DNA of 64,000 nucleotides from Papilionanthe hookeriana x Papilionanthe teres (lineage: Eukaryota > Streptophyta > Magnoliopsida > Asparagales > Orchidaceae): assembly GCA_022702705.1 (NCBI GenBank), contig CM040422.1:36665270-36729269 (forward strand), in the 5' to 3' direction. A program made the translations under genes and the position numbers. A model generated the notes under the pieces. It did no database searches and was not told the DNA's origin. It saw only the letters and a list, made by a program, of their open reading frames with translations. Of this stretch, positions 24,601 to 39,600 are shown one piece after another. Within the stretch, counting starts at the first letter, position 1. Every line of letters starts with the position of its first letter.

Positions 24601-27600
24601 CTGAAAAGTTAATTTTGGTCAAAATAGTTAAATTTTAGCCTAATGACCACCTAATTGACCCAATAGAACAACTTTCAACCATAAAGTCAACTTTGGTAAG
24701 AATGGTCAATATCTAACCCAATGACTAACCCATTAACCCAATGGGTCAACTTTTGACCAAAAATTCAATTTTTATCAAAATAATCAACTTTTAACCTAAT
24801 GACCAATTATTGACCTAATAAGTCAATCTCTGTCCAAAAAGTTAACTTTGTTCAAAATGGTCAATCGTTGACCCAATGACCAACCCATTGACCCAATAGG
24901 TTAACTTTCTACCAAAAAGTCAACTTTAATCAGAATGGTCAATTTTTGACCAAATTACGAACCCATTAATTCAATTGGTCAACTTTTGACCAAAAAGTCA
25001 ATTTTCGTCAAAATAATCAATTTTTAATCTAATGACCACACCATTGAACATATGGGTCAAGTTTTGAACAAAATGTCAATTTTAGTCAAAATGGTCAATC
25101 CTTGACACAATGACATACTCATTGACACAATTGGCCAACTTTTGACAAAAAAGTAAATTTTGGTCAAAATAATCAATTTTTAACCAACTAATGAACCCAT
25201 TGACCCAATAGGACGGCTTTTGACCTAAAAATCAACTTTTGTTAAAATGTTCAATTTCTGACCCAATAACCAAACCATTTACCCAATATGTCAACTTTTG
25301 ACCCAAAAAAAACTTGGTCAAAATGGTCATCCTTAACCCAATGACCAAACCATTGATTAAATAGGTCAACTTTTGACCAAAAAGTTAATTTTTGTCGAAA
25401 TAGTCAATTTTTGTCAAAATAGTCAATTTTTGACCCAATGACCAACCCTTTGACTCAGAAGTTCAACTTTTGACCAAAAAGTCAATTTTGGTCAAAATAG
25501 TATATTTTTGGCCTAATGACCAATTATTGACCAAATAAGTCAAACTCTTTTCAAAAAGTTAACTTTGTTCAAAATAGTCAATCCTTGACGCAATGAGCAA
25601 CCAATATACCAAATAGGTCAACTTTTGACAAGAAAGTGAACTTTAGTCAAAATGGTCAATCCTTTACTCAATGACCAACCCATCGACCCAATAGGTCAAC
25701 TTCTGACAAAAAATACAATTTTAGTCAAAAAAGTCAATTTTTGACCTACTGACCAATTATTGACCCAATTGGTCAAATTTTAACCAAAAATTAAACTTTG
25801 GTGAGAATAGTCAGTCCTTGATCCAATGACTAACCCATTGACCCAATTGGTCAACTTTTGAGCAAAAAATCACCTTTGGTCAAATTGGTCAATCCTTCAC
25901 CCATTGTCCCCATAGATTAACTTTTGATAAAAAAAGTCAAGTTTGGTCAAAATAGTTAATTTTTAACCTAATGACCATCTCATTGACCTAATAGGTTAAC
26001 TTTTGATCAAAAAGTTAACTTTGGTTAAAATGGTCAATTTCTGACACAATTACCACACCGTTGACGTAATGGGTTAACTTTTGACCAATAATTTAATTTT
26101 GGTCAAAATAGTTAATTTTTAACCTAATGACCAAATTTTAACCCAATAAATCAATCTCTAACTAAAAATCAACTTTGGTCAAAATGATCAGTCCTTGACC
26201 TAATGACCGACCTATCGACCCAACAGTCAACTTCGACAAAAAGTTAACTTTCGTCAAAAAGGTCAATCCTCGACCTAATGACTGACCTCATCGACCCAAA
26301 GAGGTCAACTTTTGACCAAAAAGTCAACTTTGGTCAAAATGGTCAATCCTTGACCCAATGACTAACCCTTAGACCCAATAAGTTAACTTTTGACCAAAAA
26401 GTAAATTTTAGACATAATGACCAATTATTGACCCAATAAGTCAATCTCTGACCAAAAGGTCAACTTAGGTCAAAATGGTCAATCCTTGACCCAATGACCA
26501 ACCCATTAACCTAATAGGTCAACTTTTGACCAAAAGTGAACTTTAGTCAAAATTGTCAATCCATTACAAAATGACCAAAAAGTAAACTTTGGTGAAAGTG
26601 GTCAGTCCTTGACCCAATGACTAACCCATTGACCCAATTGGTCAACTTTTGACCAAAAAATCACCTTTGGTCAAATTGGTCGATCCTTCACCCATTGTCC
26701 CCATAGATTAACTTTTGATCAAAAAGTCAAGTTTGCTCAAAATAGTCAATTTTTGACCTAATGACCATCTCATTGACCTAATAGGTTAACTTTTGACCAA
26801 AAAGTCAACTTTGGTCAAAATGGTCAATTTCTGACACAATTATCACACCGTTGACCCAATGGGTCAACTTTTGACCTATAATTCAATTTTGGTCAAAATA
26901 ATTAATTTTTAACCTAATGACCAAATTTTAACCCAATAAATCAAACTCTAACTAAAAAATCAACTTTGTGCCAAAATGATCGATCCTCGACCTAATGACC
27001 AACCTATCGATCTAATAGTCAACTTTCGACAAAAAAGTCAACTTTCGTCAAAAGGTCAATCCTTGACCCAATGACTCAACCTATCAATCTAATGAGTCAA
27101 CTTTCGACCAAAAGTCAACTTTGGTCAAAATGGATCAATCCTCGACCCAATGACTAACCCTTAGACCTAATATGTTAACTTTCGACCAAAAAGTAAATTT
27201 TTGACATAATGACCAATTATTGACCCAATAAGTCAATCTCTGACCAAAAGGTCAACTTAGGTCAAAATGGTCAATCATTGACCCAATGACCAACCAATTA
27301 ACCCAATAGGTCAACTTTTGACCAAAAAGTGAACTTTAATGAAAATTGTCAATCCATGACAAAATGACTAATCCATTGACATAATAGGTTAACTTTTGAT
27401 CATAAAGTTAATTTTGGTCAATATAGTCCATTTTTTGACCTAATGACCACCCCATTGACTCAATATGTCAACTTTTGACCAAAAAGTCAACTTTGTTCAA
27501 AATTATTAATTTCTGACCCAATGACCACCCCATTGACCCAATGCGTCAACTTTTGACCAAAAATTCAATTTTGGTCAAAATATTCAATTTTTAACCTAAT

Positions 27601-30600
27601 GACCAATTATTTACCCAATAAGTTTATCTCTGACCAAAAAGTCAACTTTGGTCAAAATGGTCAATTCTTAACCTAAAGATCACCTAATTGACCCAATATG
27701 TCAACATTTGACCAAAAAGTTAGCTTTGGCCAAAATGGTCAATTTCTGACCCAACGACTAACACATTGACCCAATAAGTTAATCATTGACCAAAAAGTCA
27801 ACTTTGTTCAAAATGGTCAATCCTTGACCCAATGACTAACCCAATGAACCAATAGGTTAACTTTTTACCAAAAAATCAACTTTAGCAAGAATGGTCAATC
27901 TTTGACCAAACGACCAACCCATAGACCAAATTGGTCAACTTTTGACCAAAAAGTTAATTTTCAAAAAAATAATAAATTTTTAACCTAACGACCACCCCAT
28001 TGACTCAATGGGTAAACTTTAGCAAGAATGATCAATCCTTGACACAATGACATACCCATTGACACAATTGGTCAACTTTTGACAAAAGGGTAAATTTTGG
28101 TCAAAATAGTAACAGTTGAACCTAATAACCACCTCGTTGACCCAATATGCCAACTTTTGACCAAAAAGTCAATTTTAGTTAAAATGGTAAATTTCTGACC
28201 CAATAATCAGCCCATTAACCAAATATGTCAACTTTCGACCAAAAAGACAACTTTGGTCAAAATGGTTATCCTTAACCCATTGACCCAATAGGTCAACTTT
28301 TGACCAAAATGTCGATTTTGGAAAAAAAAATCAATTTTTGAGCTAATGATAAATTGTTGACCCAATAAGTCAATCTCTGACCAAAAAGTCAACTTTGTTC
28401 AAAATGGTCAATCCTTGACCCATTGACCAACCCATTGTCTCAATAGGTCAACTTTTGACAAAAAAATACTTTTGGTCAAAATGGTCAATTCTTAACAAAA
28501 TGACCAACTCATTGACCCAATCGTTCAACTTTTGACCAAAAAATCAATTTTGGTCAAAATAGTCAATTTTGTATCTATTGACCAATTATTGACCCAGCAA
28601 GCCAATCTCTAACCAAAAAGTCAACTATGGTCAAAATTGTCAATCCTTGACCCAATGACCAACCCATTGACCCAATTGGTCAACTTTGGACCAAAAAAAC
28701 ACCTTTAGTCAATTTGGTCAACACTTGACCCATTGACCCAATAGATTAACATTTAATCAAAAATACAATTTTGGTCAAAATAGTCAATTTTTGACTTAAT
28801 GACCACCCATTTACCCAATTTGTCAACTTTTCACAAAAAATGTCAATTTTGGTTAAAAAGGACAATCCGTGACACAATGACATACCCATTGACATAAGTG
28901 GTCCACTTTTAACCAAAAAGTCAACATTAGTTAAAATGGTCAATTTCTGACCACATAACCAATCCATTGACCCAATAGGTCAACTTTTGACCAAAAAGTC
29001 AACTTTGGTCAAAATGTTCATCCTTGACCCAATGACCCACACATTGACTGAATAGGTCAACTTTTGACAAAAAAAGTCAATTTTGGTCAAAATAGTCAAC
29101 TTCGGTCAAAATGGTTATTTTCTGACCTAGTGACAAAAAAGTCATCTTTGGTCAAAATGGTCAATCCATGACCTAAAAACCAAATCATTGACCCAATATG
29201 TCAACTTTTGACCAAAAAGTTAAATTTGGTCAAAATGGTCAATCCTTGACCCAATGACCAACCTATTGACCCAATAGGCCAACTTTTGACCAAAAAGGTA
29301 ATTTTCATCAAAATAATCTATTTTTGACCTATTATCTACCCATTGACCTAAATAAGTCAACTTTTGACCAAAAAGTCAATTTTGGTCAAAATGGTTAATT
29401 TTTGATCCAATGACCAACCCATTGACCCAATATTTCAATTTTTTTACCAAAAAGTCGATTTGGTCAAAATGGTCAATTCCTGACCCAATGACCAACCCCT
29501 TGATTCAATAGGTCAAATTTTGACCAAAAAGTAAGCTTTGGTTAAAATGGTCAATTCTTTAACCAATGACCAACCCTTTGATTCAATAGCTCAACTTTTG
29601 ACGAAAAAGACTATTTTGGTCAAAATTGTCGATCTTTGTCCTAATGACCAATTATTGACCCAATAAGTCGAATCTATTACCAAAAAGTCAACTTTGGCCA
29701 AAATGATCAATTCTTGACACAATGACCAACCCATTAACCAAATAGGTCAACTTTTGACCAAAAAGTCAACTTTAGCCAAAATGGTCAATCCTTGACCAAG
29801 TGACCCATTAAGTTAAATTTTGACCAAAAATTCAATTTTGGTCAAAATAGTTAAGTTTTGACTTACTGACCAATTATTGACCAAATCAGTCAATCTCTAG
29901 CCAAAAAGTCAACATTTGTTAAAATGGTCAATCGTTGACCCAATGATCAACCCATTGACCTAATAGGTCAACTTTTGACAAAAAAATCAACTTTGGTCAA
30001 AATGGTCAATCCGTGACCCAATGACCAACCCATTAACCTAATTGATCAACTATTAACCAAAAAGTCAATTTTGGTCAAAATAGTCAATTTTTGACCTATT
30101 GACCATCCCATTGACCCAGTAAGTCATCTTTTGACCAAAATGTCAACTTTTGCTCATAATGGTCAATTTCTGACTCATTGACAACACCATTGACCTAATG
30201 GGTCAATTTTGACAAAGAGTTCAATTTTGGTCAAAATTGGCAATTGCTGACCTAATGACCAATTATTTACCCGATAAGTCAATCTCTGACCAAAAAGTCA
30301 ACTTTGGTTAAAATGGTTAAACCTTGACCCAATGACCAGCCCATTAACCTAATAAGTCAATTTTTACCAAAAAGTTAACTTTGGTCAAAATGGTCAATCC
30401 TTGATTCAATAACTCAATAGATCAACTTTTAACAAAAAAGTCAATTTTGGTCAAAAAAGTAAATTTTTGACCTAATGACCTTCGCATTGACCCAATTGGT
30501 TAACTTTTGACCAAAAGGTCCATTTGGTCAAAATGGTCAATTTCTTACTTAATGACCAACCCATTGACCCAAAGGTCAACTTTTAACCAAAAAGTCAACT

Positions 30601-33600
30601 TTGGTCAAAATGATCAATCACTGACCCAATGACCAACCCAATGACCCAATATGTCAATTTTGACCAAAAAGTTTATTTCGGTCAAAATATTTAATTTTTG
30701 ACCTAATAACAAATTATTGACCCAATAAGTCAATCTCTAACCAAAAAGTCAACTTCAGTCAAAATGGTCAATCTTTGACCCAATGACAAAGCCATTGACC
30801 CAATAAATCAACTTTTGACCAAACCCAATGACCAGCCCATTGACCCAATAAGTCAAATTTTTACCAAAAAATTAATTTTTGTCAAAATGACCAATCATTG
30901 ACCCAATGACAAACACATTGGGCCAAAAGGTCAACTTTTGACTGAAAAGTTAATTTTTGTCAAAATAGTTAATTTTTTACCTAATGACCAATTATTGACC
31001 GAATAAGTCAATCTATGACCAAAAAGTTAATATTGGTCAAAATGGTCCATCCTTAACCCAATTACCAACCCATTAACCAAATTGATCAACTTTTGACCAA
31101 AAAATTAGCTTTGGTCAAAATGGTCAATCCTTGACCCAATGACCAACCCTTAGACCCAATAAGTTATCTTTTAACCAAGATAGTAAATTTTTGACATAAT
31201 GACAATTTATTGACCTAATAAGTCAATCTCTGACCAAAAAGTCTACTTTGGTCAAAATGGCCAATCCTTGACCCAATGACCAACCCATTAACCCATTAGG
31301 TCAACTTTTGACCAAAAAATGAACTTTAGTTAAAATAGTCAATCTTTGACAAAATGACCAACCCATTGACTAAATAGGTTAACTTTTGACCAAAATGTTA
31401 ATTTTGGTCAACATTGTCAATTTTTGACCTAGTAACCACCCCCATTGGCTCCATATGTCAAATTTTGACCAAAAAGTCAACTTTGGTCAAAATTGTCAAT
31501 TTCTGACCCAATGACCAACCCATTAACCCAATGCATCAACATTTGACAAAAAATTCAATTTTGGTCAAAATATTCAATTTTTCACCCAATGACCAATTAT
31601 TGACCCAATAAGACTATCTCTAACCAAAAACTCAACTTTGGTCAAAGTGATCAATCTTTGACCCAATGACCACCCAATTGACCCAAAAGGTCAACTTTTG
31701 ACTAAAAGGTGAACTTTGGTCAAAATGGTCAATTTCTGACCCAATGACGAACACATTGACCCAATAGGTCAACATCTGACCAAAAACTAATTTTTTTTAA
31801 AAATTAGTCAATTTTTGACCTATTGATAATTATTGAGCCAATAAGTAAATCTTTGACCAAAAAGTCAACTTTGTTCAAAATGGTCAATCCTTGACCCGAT
31901 GACCAACCCATTGATCCAATAAGTTAACTTTTTACAAAAAAATCAACTTGGGTCAGAATGGTCAATCTTTGACCAAATGACCAACCCATTGACAAAATAG
32001 GTCAACTTTTGACCAAAAAGTTAATTTTCGTCAATATAGTCAATTTTTGACCTAATGACTACCCCATTGACTCAATATGTTAACTTTTGACCAAAAAGCC
32101 AACTTTGGTTAAAATTATCAATTTCCGACCCAATGACCCAATACGTCAACTTTTGACCAAAAATTCAATTTTGGTCAAAATATTCAACTTTTTACCCAAT
32201 GACTAATTATTGACCCAATAAGTCTATCTTTGACTAATAAGTCAACTTTGGTCAAAATGGTCAATTTCTGACCCAATGACTAACACATTAATCCAATAGG
32301 TCAACTTGTGACCAAAAAAGTAGTTTTTTTAAAAATTAGTGAATTTTTAACCCAATGACCAATTTTTGACCCAATAACTCAATCATTGACCAAAAAGTCA
32401 ACTTTGTTCAAAATGGTTAATCTTTGACCCAATGACCAACTCATTGATCCAATAGGTTGACTTTTTACCAAAAAATCAACTTTGGTAAGAATGGTCAATC
32501 TTTGACCAAATGACCAACCCATTGACCAAATTGGTCAACTTTTGACCAAAAAGACAAATTTCGTAAAAATAGTAAATTTTGACCTAATGACCACCCCATT
32601 GAGCCAATAGGTAAACTTCTGACCAAAATGTCAATGTTGGTCAAAATGATCAATCCTTGACACAATGACATACCCATTGACATAATCGGTCAACTTTTGA
32701 CAAAATGGTAAATTTTGGTCAAAATAATCAATTTTTAACCTAATAACCACCTCATTGACCCAACAGGTCAGCTTTTGACCAAAAAGTCAACTTTAGTTAA
32801 AATGATAAATTTCTAACCCAATAACAAGCCCATTGACTCAATAAGTCAACTTTCGACCAAAAAGATAACTTTGGTCAAAATGGTCATCCTTGACCCAATG
32901 ACCAACCCATTGACCTAATATGTCAACTTTTGACCAAAATGTCAATTTTGGTCAAAATATTCAATTTTCGACCTAATGGCAAATTATTGACCCAATAAGT
33001 CAATCTCTGACCAAAAAATCAAATATGTTCAAAATGGTCAATCCTTGACCCAATGACCAACCCATTGACCCAATAGGTCAACTTTTGACAAAAAATACCT
33101 TTGGTCAAAATGCTCAATCCTTAACTAAATGTCCAACTCATAGACCCAATCGTTCAACTTTTGACCAAAAATGCAGTTTTGGTCAAAATAGTCAATTTTG
33201 GACCTAATGACCAATTATTGACCCAGTAAGTCAATCTCTGACCAAAAAGTCAACTATGGTCAAAATGGTCAATCTTTGACCCAACGACCAACCCATTGAC
33301 CCAATTGGTCAACTTTGGATCAAAAAATCACCTTTAGTCAGTTTGGTCAATATTTGACTATTGACCTAATAGATTAACTTTTAATTAAAAATATAATTTT
33401 GATCAAAATAGTCAATTTTTGACCTAATGACCATCCAATTGACCCAATTCGTCAACTTTTCACAAAAAATGTCAATTTTGGTCAAAAAGGACAATCCGTG
33501 ACACAATGACATCCCATTGACATAATTGGTCAACTTTTGACCACAAAGTTAACTTTAGTTAAAATGGTCAATTTCTGACCCAATAACCATTCCATTGACC

Positions 33601-36600
33601 CAATAGGTCAACTTTTGCCCAAAAAGTTAACTTTAGTCAAAATGTTCATCCTTGACCCAATGACCAACCAATGACTGAATAAGTCAACTTTTGACAAAAT
33701 AGTCAATTTTTGACCCAATGATTATCCTATTGACCATCCAATAGATGAACTTTGGACCAAAAACTCAACTTCAGTCAAAATGGTTAATTTCTGACCAAAT
33801 GACGAAAAAGTCAAATTTAGTCAAAATGGTCAATCCATGACCTAAAAACCAACTCATCGACCCAATATGTCAACTTTTGACCAAAAATTCAAATTTGGTC
33901 AAATTGGTCAATCCTTGACCCAATGACCAACATATTGACCCAATAGGTCAACTTTTGAACAAAAAGTTAATTTTGGTCAAAATAGTCAATTTTTGACATA
34001 TGGACCACCAATTGACCTAAATAAGTCAACTTTTGACTAAAAAGTCAATTTTTGTCAAAATGATCAATTTATGACTCAATGACCAACCCATTGACCGAAT
34101 ATGTCAACTTTTGACCAAAAAGTCGATTAGGTCAAAATGGTCAATTTCTGACCTATTGGCCAACCCATTGACCCAATAGGTCAAATTTTGACCAAAAAGT
34201 AAGCTTTGGTTAAAATGGTCAATCCTTGACCCAATGACCAACGCTTTGATTCAATAGTTCAATTTTTGACGAAAAAGTCTATTTTGGTCAAAATAGTCGA
34301 TTTTTGTCCTAAGGACCAATTATTGACCAAATAAGTCAATCTCTTACCAAAAAGTCAACTTTAGCCAACGACCAACTCATTGACCCAACGACCAACTCAT
34401 TGACCCAATAGGTCAACTTTTGACTGAAAAGTCAACTAGGTCAAAATGATTAATCATTGACCCAATCACCAAATAAGTCAACTTTTGACCAAAAATTAAA
34501 TTTTGGTCAAAATAGTCAATTTTTTACCTACTGACCAATTGTTGAGCAAATCAGTCAATCTTTGGCCAAAACGTCAACATTTGTTAAAATGGTCAATCGT
34601 TGGCCTAATGATTAACCCATTGACCCAATAGGTCAACTTTTAACCAAAAAATTAACTTTGGTCAAAATGGTCAATTCGTGACCCAATGACCAACCATTAA
34701 CCCAATTGATCAACTATTGACCATAAAGTCAATTTTGGTCAAAATAGTCAAGTTTTGACCTCTTGACCATCCTATTGACCAGTAGGTCAACTTTTGATCA
34801 AAAAGTCAATTTTGTTCATAATGGTCAATTTATGACCCAATGACAACACCCTTGACCCAATGGGTCAACTTTTGACAAAAAATTCAATTTTGGTCAAAAT
34901 AGGCAACTTTTGACCTAATGACCAATTATTGACCTAATAAGTCAATCTCTAACCCAAAAGTCAACTTTGGTCAAAATGGTCAAACCTTGACCCAATAACA
35001 AGCCCAATAACCCAATAAGTTAACTTTGACCAAAAGGTCAACTTTGGTCAAAATGATCAATACTTGATTCAATAACTCAATAGATAAACTTTTAACCAAA
35101 AAGTCAATTTTGGTCAAAATAGTTAATTTTTGACCTAATGACCACCTCATTAACCCAATAGGTCAACTTTTGACCAAAAGGTCAATTTGGTCAAAATAGT
35201 CAATTTCTAACCCAATGACCAACTCATTGACCAACTGGTCAACATTTGACCAAAAAGTCATCTTTGGTCAAAATGATCAATCACTGACCCAATGACCAGC
35301 CCATTGACCCAATAGGTCAACTTTTGAAAATAGTTAATTTTTTACCTAATGACAATTCTTGACCCAATAAGTTAATCATTGACCAAAAAGTCAACTTTGT
35401 TCAAAATGGTCAATCCTTGACATAATGACCAACCCATTGACCTAATAGGTTAACTTTTCACAGAAAAAGTCAACTTTTATCAGAATGGTCAAACTTCGAC
35501 CAAATGACCAACCCATTGACGAAATTGGTCAACTTTTGACCAAAAACTCGATTATCGTAAAGTAGTAAATTTTTGACTTAATGACCATCCCATTGACCCA
35601 ATGGGTCAACTTTTGACCAAAATGTCAATTTTGCTCAAAATGATCAATCCTTGACACAATAACATACCCATTGACACAATCTGCCAACTTTTGACAAAAA
35701 AAGGAAAATTTTGGTCAAAATAATCAATTTTCAACCTAATAACCACCTCATTGACCCAATAAGTTAACTTTTGACCAAAAAGTCAACTTTAGTTAAAGTG
35801 GTAAATTTCTCACCCAATAACCAGCACATTGATCCAATAGGTCAACTTTTGGCGAAAAAGACAACTTTGGTCAAACTGGTCATCCATGACCCAATGACTA
35901 ACCCATTGACTAAATAGGTCAACTTTTGACCAAAAACTCATTTTTGGTTAAAATAGTCAATTTTTGACCTAATGACCATCCCATTGACCAAATAAATAAA
36001 CTTTTGACTAAAAAATCAACTTTGGTCAGAATGGTTAATTTCTGATCCAATGACCAAAAAGTCAACTTTGGTCAAAATGATCAATCATTGACCCAATAAC
36101 CAACTCATTAAGCCAATAGGTCAACTTTTGACCAAAAGAGTCAACTTTGGTCAAAATTGTCAATCCTTGACCCAATGACCACCCAATTAGCCCAATAGGT
36201 CAACTTTTGACCAAAAAGTCAACTCTAGTAAAACTGGTCAATTTCTGACCCAATGACCACCGCATTGACACATGGGTGAACTTTTGATCAAAAATTCAAT
36301 TTTGGTCAAAATAGTCAATTTTTGACCTAATGACCAATTATTGACCAAATAAGTCAATCTCTGACCAAAAAGTCAACTTTGGTCAAAATGTTCATCATTG
36401 ATGCAATGACAAACCCATTGACCCAATAAGTCAACTTTTGACTAAAAAGTTGACTTTTGTCAAAATAGTTAATTTTTGACTTATTGACCACCCATTGAAC
36501 CAATAGGTCAACCTTTGTCTAAAAAGACAACTTTGGTCAAAATTGTGAATTTGTGACCCAATGACCAACTCATTGACCCAATAGGACTACTTTTGACCCA

Positions 36601-39600
36601 ATTCTTGACCCAATGACCAACTCATTAATCCAATATGTCAACTTCTGAACAAAAAGTCAATTTTGGTCAAATTAGTCAATTTTTGACCTAATGATCAATT
36701 ATTAACCAAATAAGTCAATCTCTGACGAAAAAGATCAACTTGGGTCAATTCTTGACCCAACGACAAACCCATTTAGTCAATATGTCAACTTTTGACTTAA
36801 AAGTCAACTTTGGACAAAATAGTAAATCCTTAACCCAATGACATCCCACTAACCCAATAGATCAACTTTTAACCAAAAAGTTAATTTTGGCCAAAATAAT
36901 CATTTTTTGACCTAATGAACAATTATTGACCAAATAGGCTAACTTTTGACCTAAATGTCAACATTGGTGAAAATTGTCAATCCTTGACCCAATGACCAAC
37001 ATTGACCCAATAGGTCAACTTTTGACCAAAAATTCAACTTTGGCCAAAATGTTCAATACTTGACCCAATGACCAACCCATTAACCCAATAGGTCAACTTT
37101 TTAACAAAAAGTCAATTTTTGTCAAAATAGTCAATTTTGACTTAATGACCACCTGATTGACCTAAATAGGTCAACTTTTGACCAAAAAGACAACTTTGAT
37201 CAAAATGATCAATTTTGATACAATGACCACCCCATTGACCCATTGGGTCAGCTTTTGACAAAAAAATAATTTTGGTCAAAATAATCAATTTTTGACATAA
37301 TGACCAATTGTAGACCTAATAAGACAATCTCTGACAAAAAATCAACTTTGGTCGAAATGGTCAATTCTTGACCTAATGACCAACCCACTGACCCAATATG
37401 TCAACTTTTGACAAAAAAATCAACTTTGGTCGAAATGATCAATCCTTGACCCAATGACCAACTGACTGACCCAATAGGTCAACTTTTGACAAAAAAATCA
37501 ACTTTGGTCAAAATGGCCATTCCTTGAAAAAATGTCCAACTCATTGACCCAATAGTTCAACTTTTGACCAAAAAGTTAATTTTAGTCAAAATAGTCGATT
37601 TTGACCTAATGACTATTATTGACCTAGTAAGCCAATCTCTGACCAAAAAGTCATCTATGGTCAAAATGGTCAATCCTTATCCCAATGACCAACCCATTGA
37701 CCCAATAGGTTAACTTTTTACCAAAAAGTCAACTTTAGTCAAAATGATCATTCCTCGACCTAATGACCGACCCATTGACTTAACAGGTCAACTTTTGATC
37801 AAAAACACTATTTTGGTCAAAATAATCAATTATTGACATAATGACCAATTATTGACTCAATAAGTCAATCTCTAACCAAAAAGTCAACTTTGGTCAAAAT
37901 GGTCAATCATTGACCCAATGACTAACCCATTGTCCCAATAGGCCAATTTTTTACCAAAAAGTCAACTTTGGTCAAAATGGTTAAACCTTGACCCAATGAC
38001 CAGCCCATTGACCCAATAGGTCAACTTTTGACCAAAAACTCAACTTTGGTCAAAATGATCAATTGACCCAATGACCAACCCATAGACCCAATGGGTTAAC
38101 TTTTGACAAAAATAGTCAATTTTTGACATAATGACAGATTATTGACCCAATAATTTAATCACTGAACAAAAAGTCAACTTTTGACAAAATGGTCAATCCT
38201 TGACCCAAGACCAACCCATTGACCAACTTTTGACCAAAAAGTGAACTTTAGTCAAAATAGTAAATCCTTGACACAATGACCAACTTATTGATACAATAGG
38301 TCTACTTTTAACTAAAAAGTTAATTTTGGTCAATATATTCAATTTTTGACCTAATGACACCCCATAGACCCAATATGTCAACTTTTGACCAAAAACTCAA
38401 TTTTAGCCAAAATAATCAATTTTTGACCTAATGACCTATTATGGACCCAATAAGTCAATCTCTGACCAAAAAGTTAACTTTGGTCAAAATGGTCTATCCT
38501 TCACCCAATGACTAACCCATTAACCCAATATGTTAACTTTTGACCAAAAGTCAACTATGATCAAAATGATCAATCTTGGACCCAATGACCCAATTGATCA
38601 ACTTTTGATTAAAAAGTCAACTTCGGTCAAAATAGTAAAAGTTTGACATAATGAGCAACTCAATGACCCAATATGTCAACTTTTGACTAAAAAGTCATTT
38701 TTGGTCAAAATAGTCAATTTTGACATAATGACCACCCAATTGACCCAACAGGATAACTTTTGACCAAAAAGACAACTTTGGTAAAAATGGTCAATTTCTG
38801 ACCCAATGTCCAACCCATTAACACAATGGGTCAACTTTTGACCAAAAATTCATCTTTAGTCGAAATTATAAAGTTTTGACCTAATGACCAACTATTGACC
38901 CAATAAGTCAATCTCTGACCAAAAAGTCAACTTTTGTCAAAATGGTCAATCCTTCACCCAATGACCAACCCATTGACCCAATATGTCAACTTTTGACCAA
39001 AAAGTCAACTATGGTCAAAATGGTCAATCTTTGACTCAATGACTCAATTGGTAAATTTTTTTACTATAAAGTCACTTTTGGTCAAAATAGTAAAATTTTG
39101 ACATAATGACCAACTCAATGACCTAATATGTCAACTTTTAACCAAAAGGTCATCTCTTTGTCAAAACAGTCAATTGACCTAATGACCACCAAATTAACCC
39201 AATAGGACAACTTTGACCAAAAAGTCAACTTTGGTCAAAAATGTCAATTTCCAATGACCAACCTATTAACACAATGGGTAAACTTTTGACCAAAAATTCA
39301 TCTTTGGTCAAAATTATAATGTTTTGTCCTAATGACCAACTATTGACCCAATAATTCAATCTCTAACCAAAAAGTCAACTTTTGTCAAAATGGTCAATCC
39401 ATGACCTAATGACCAACCCATTGACCCAATATGTCAAATTTTGATAAAAAAGTCAACTATGGTCAAAATGGTCAATCTTTGACCCAATAGGTCAACTCTT
39501 GACCAAAAGATCAATTTTGGTCAAAATAATCCATTTTTGACATAATGACCAACTCATTGACCCAAAAGGTCAACTTTTGACCAAAAAGTCAATTTTGGTC

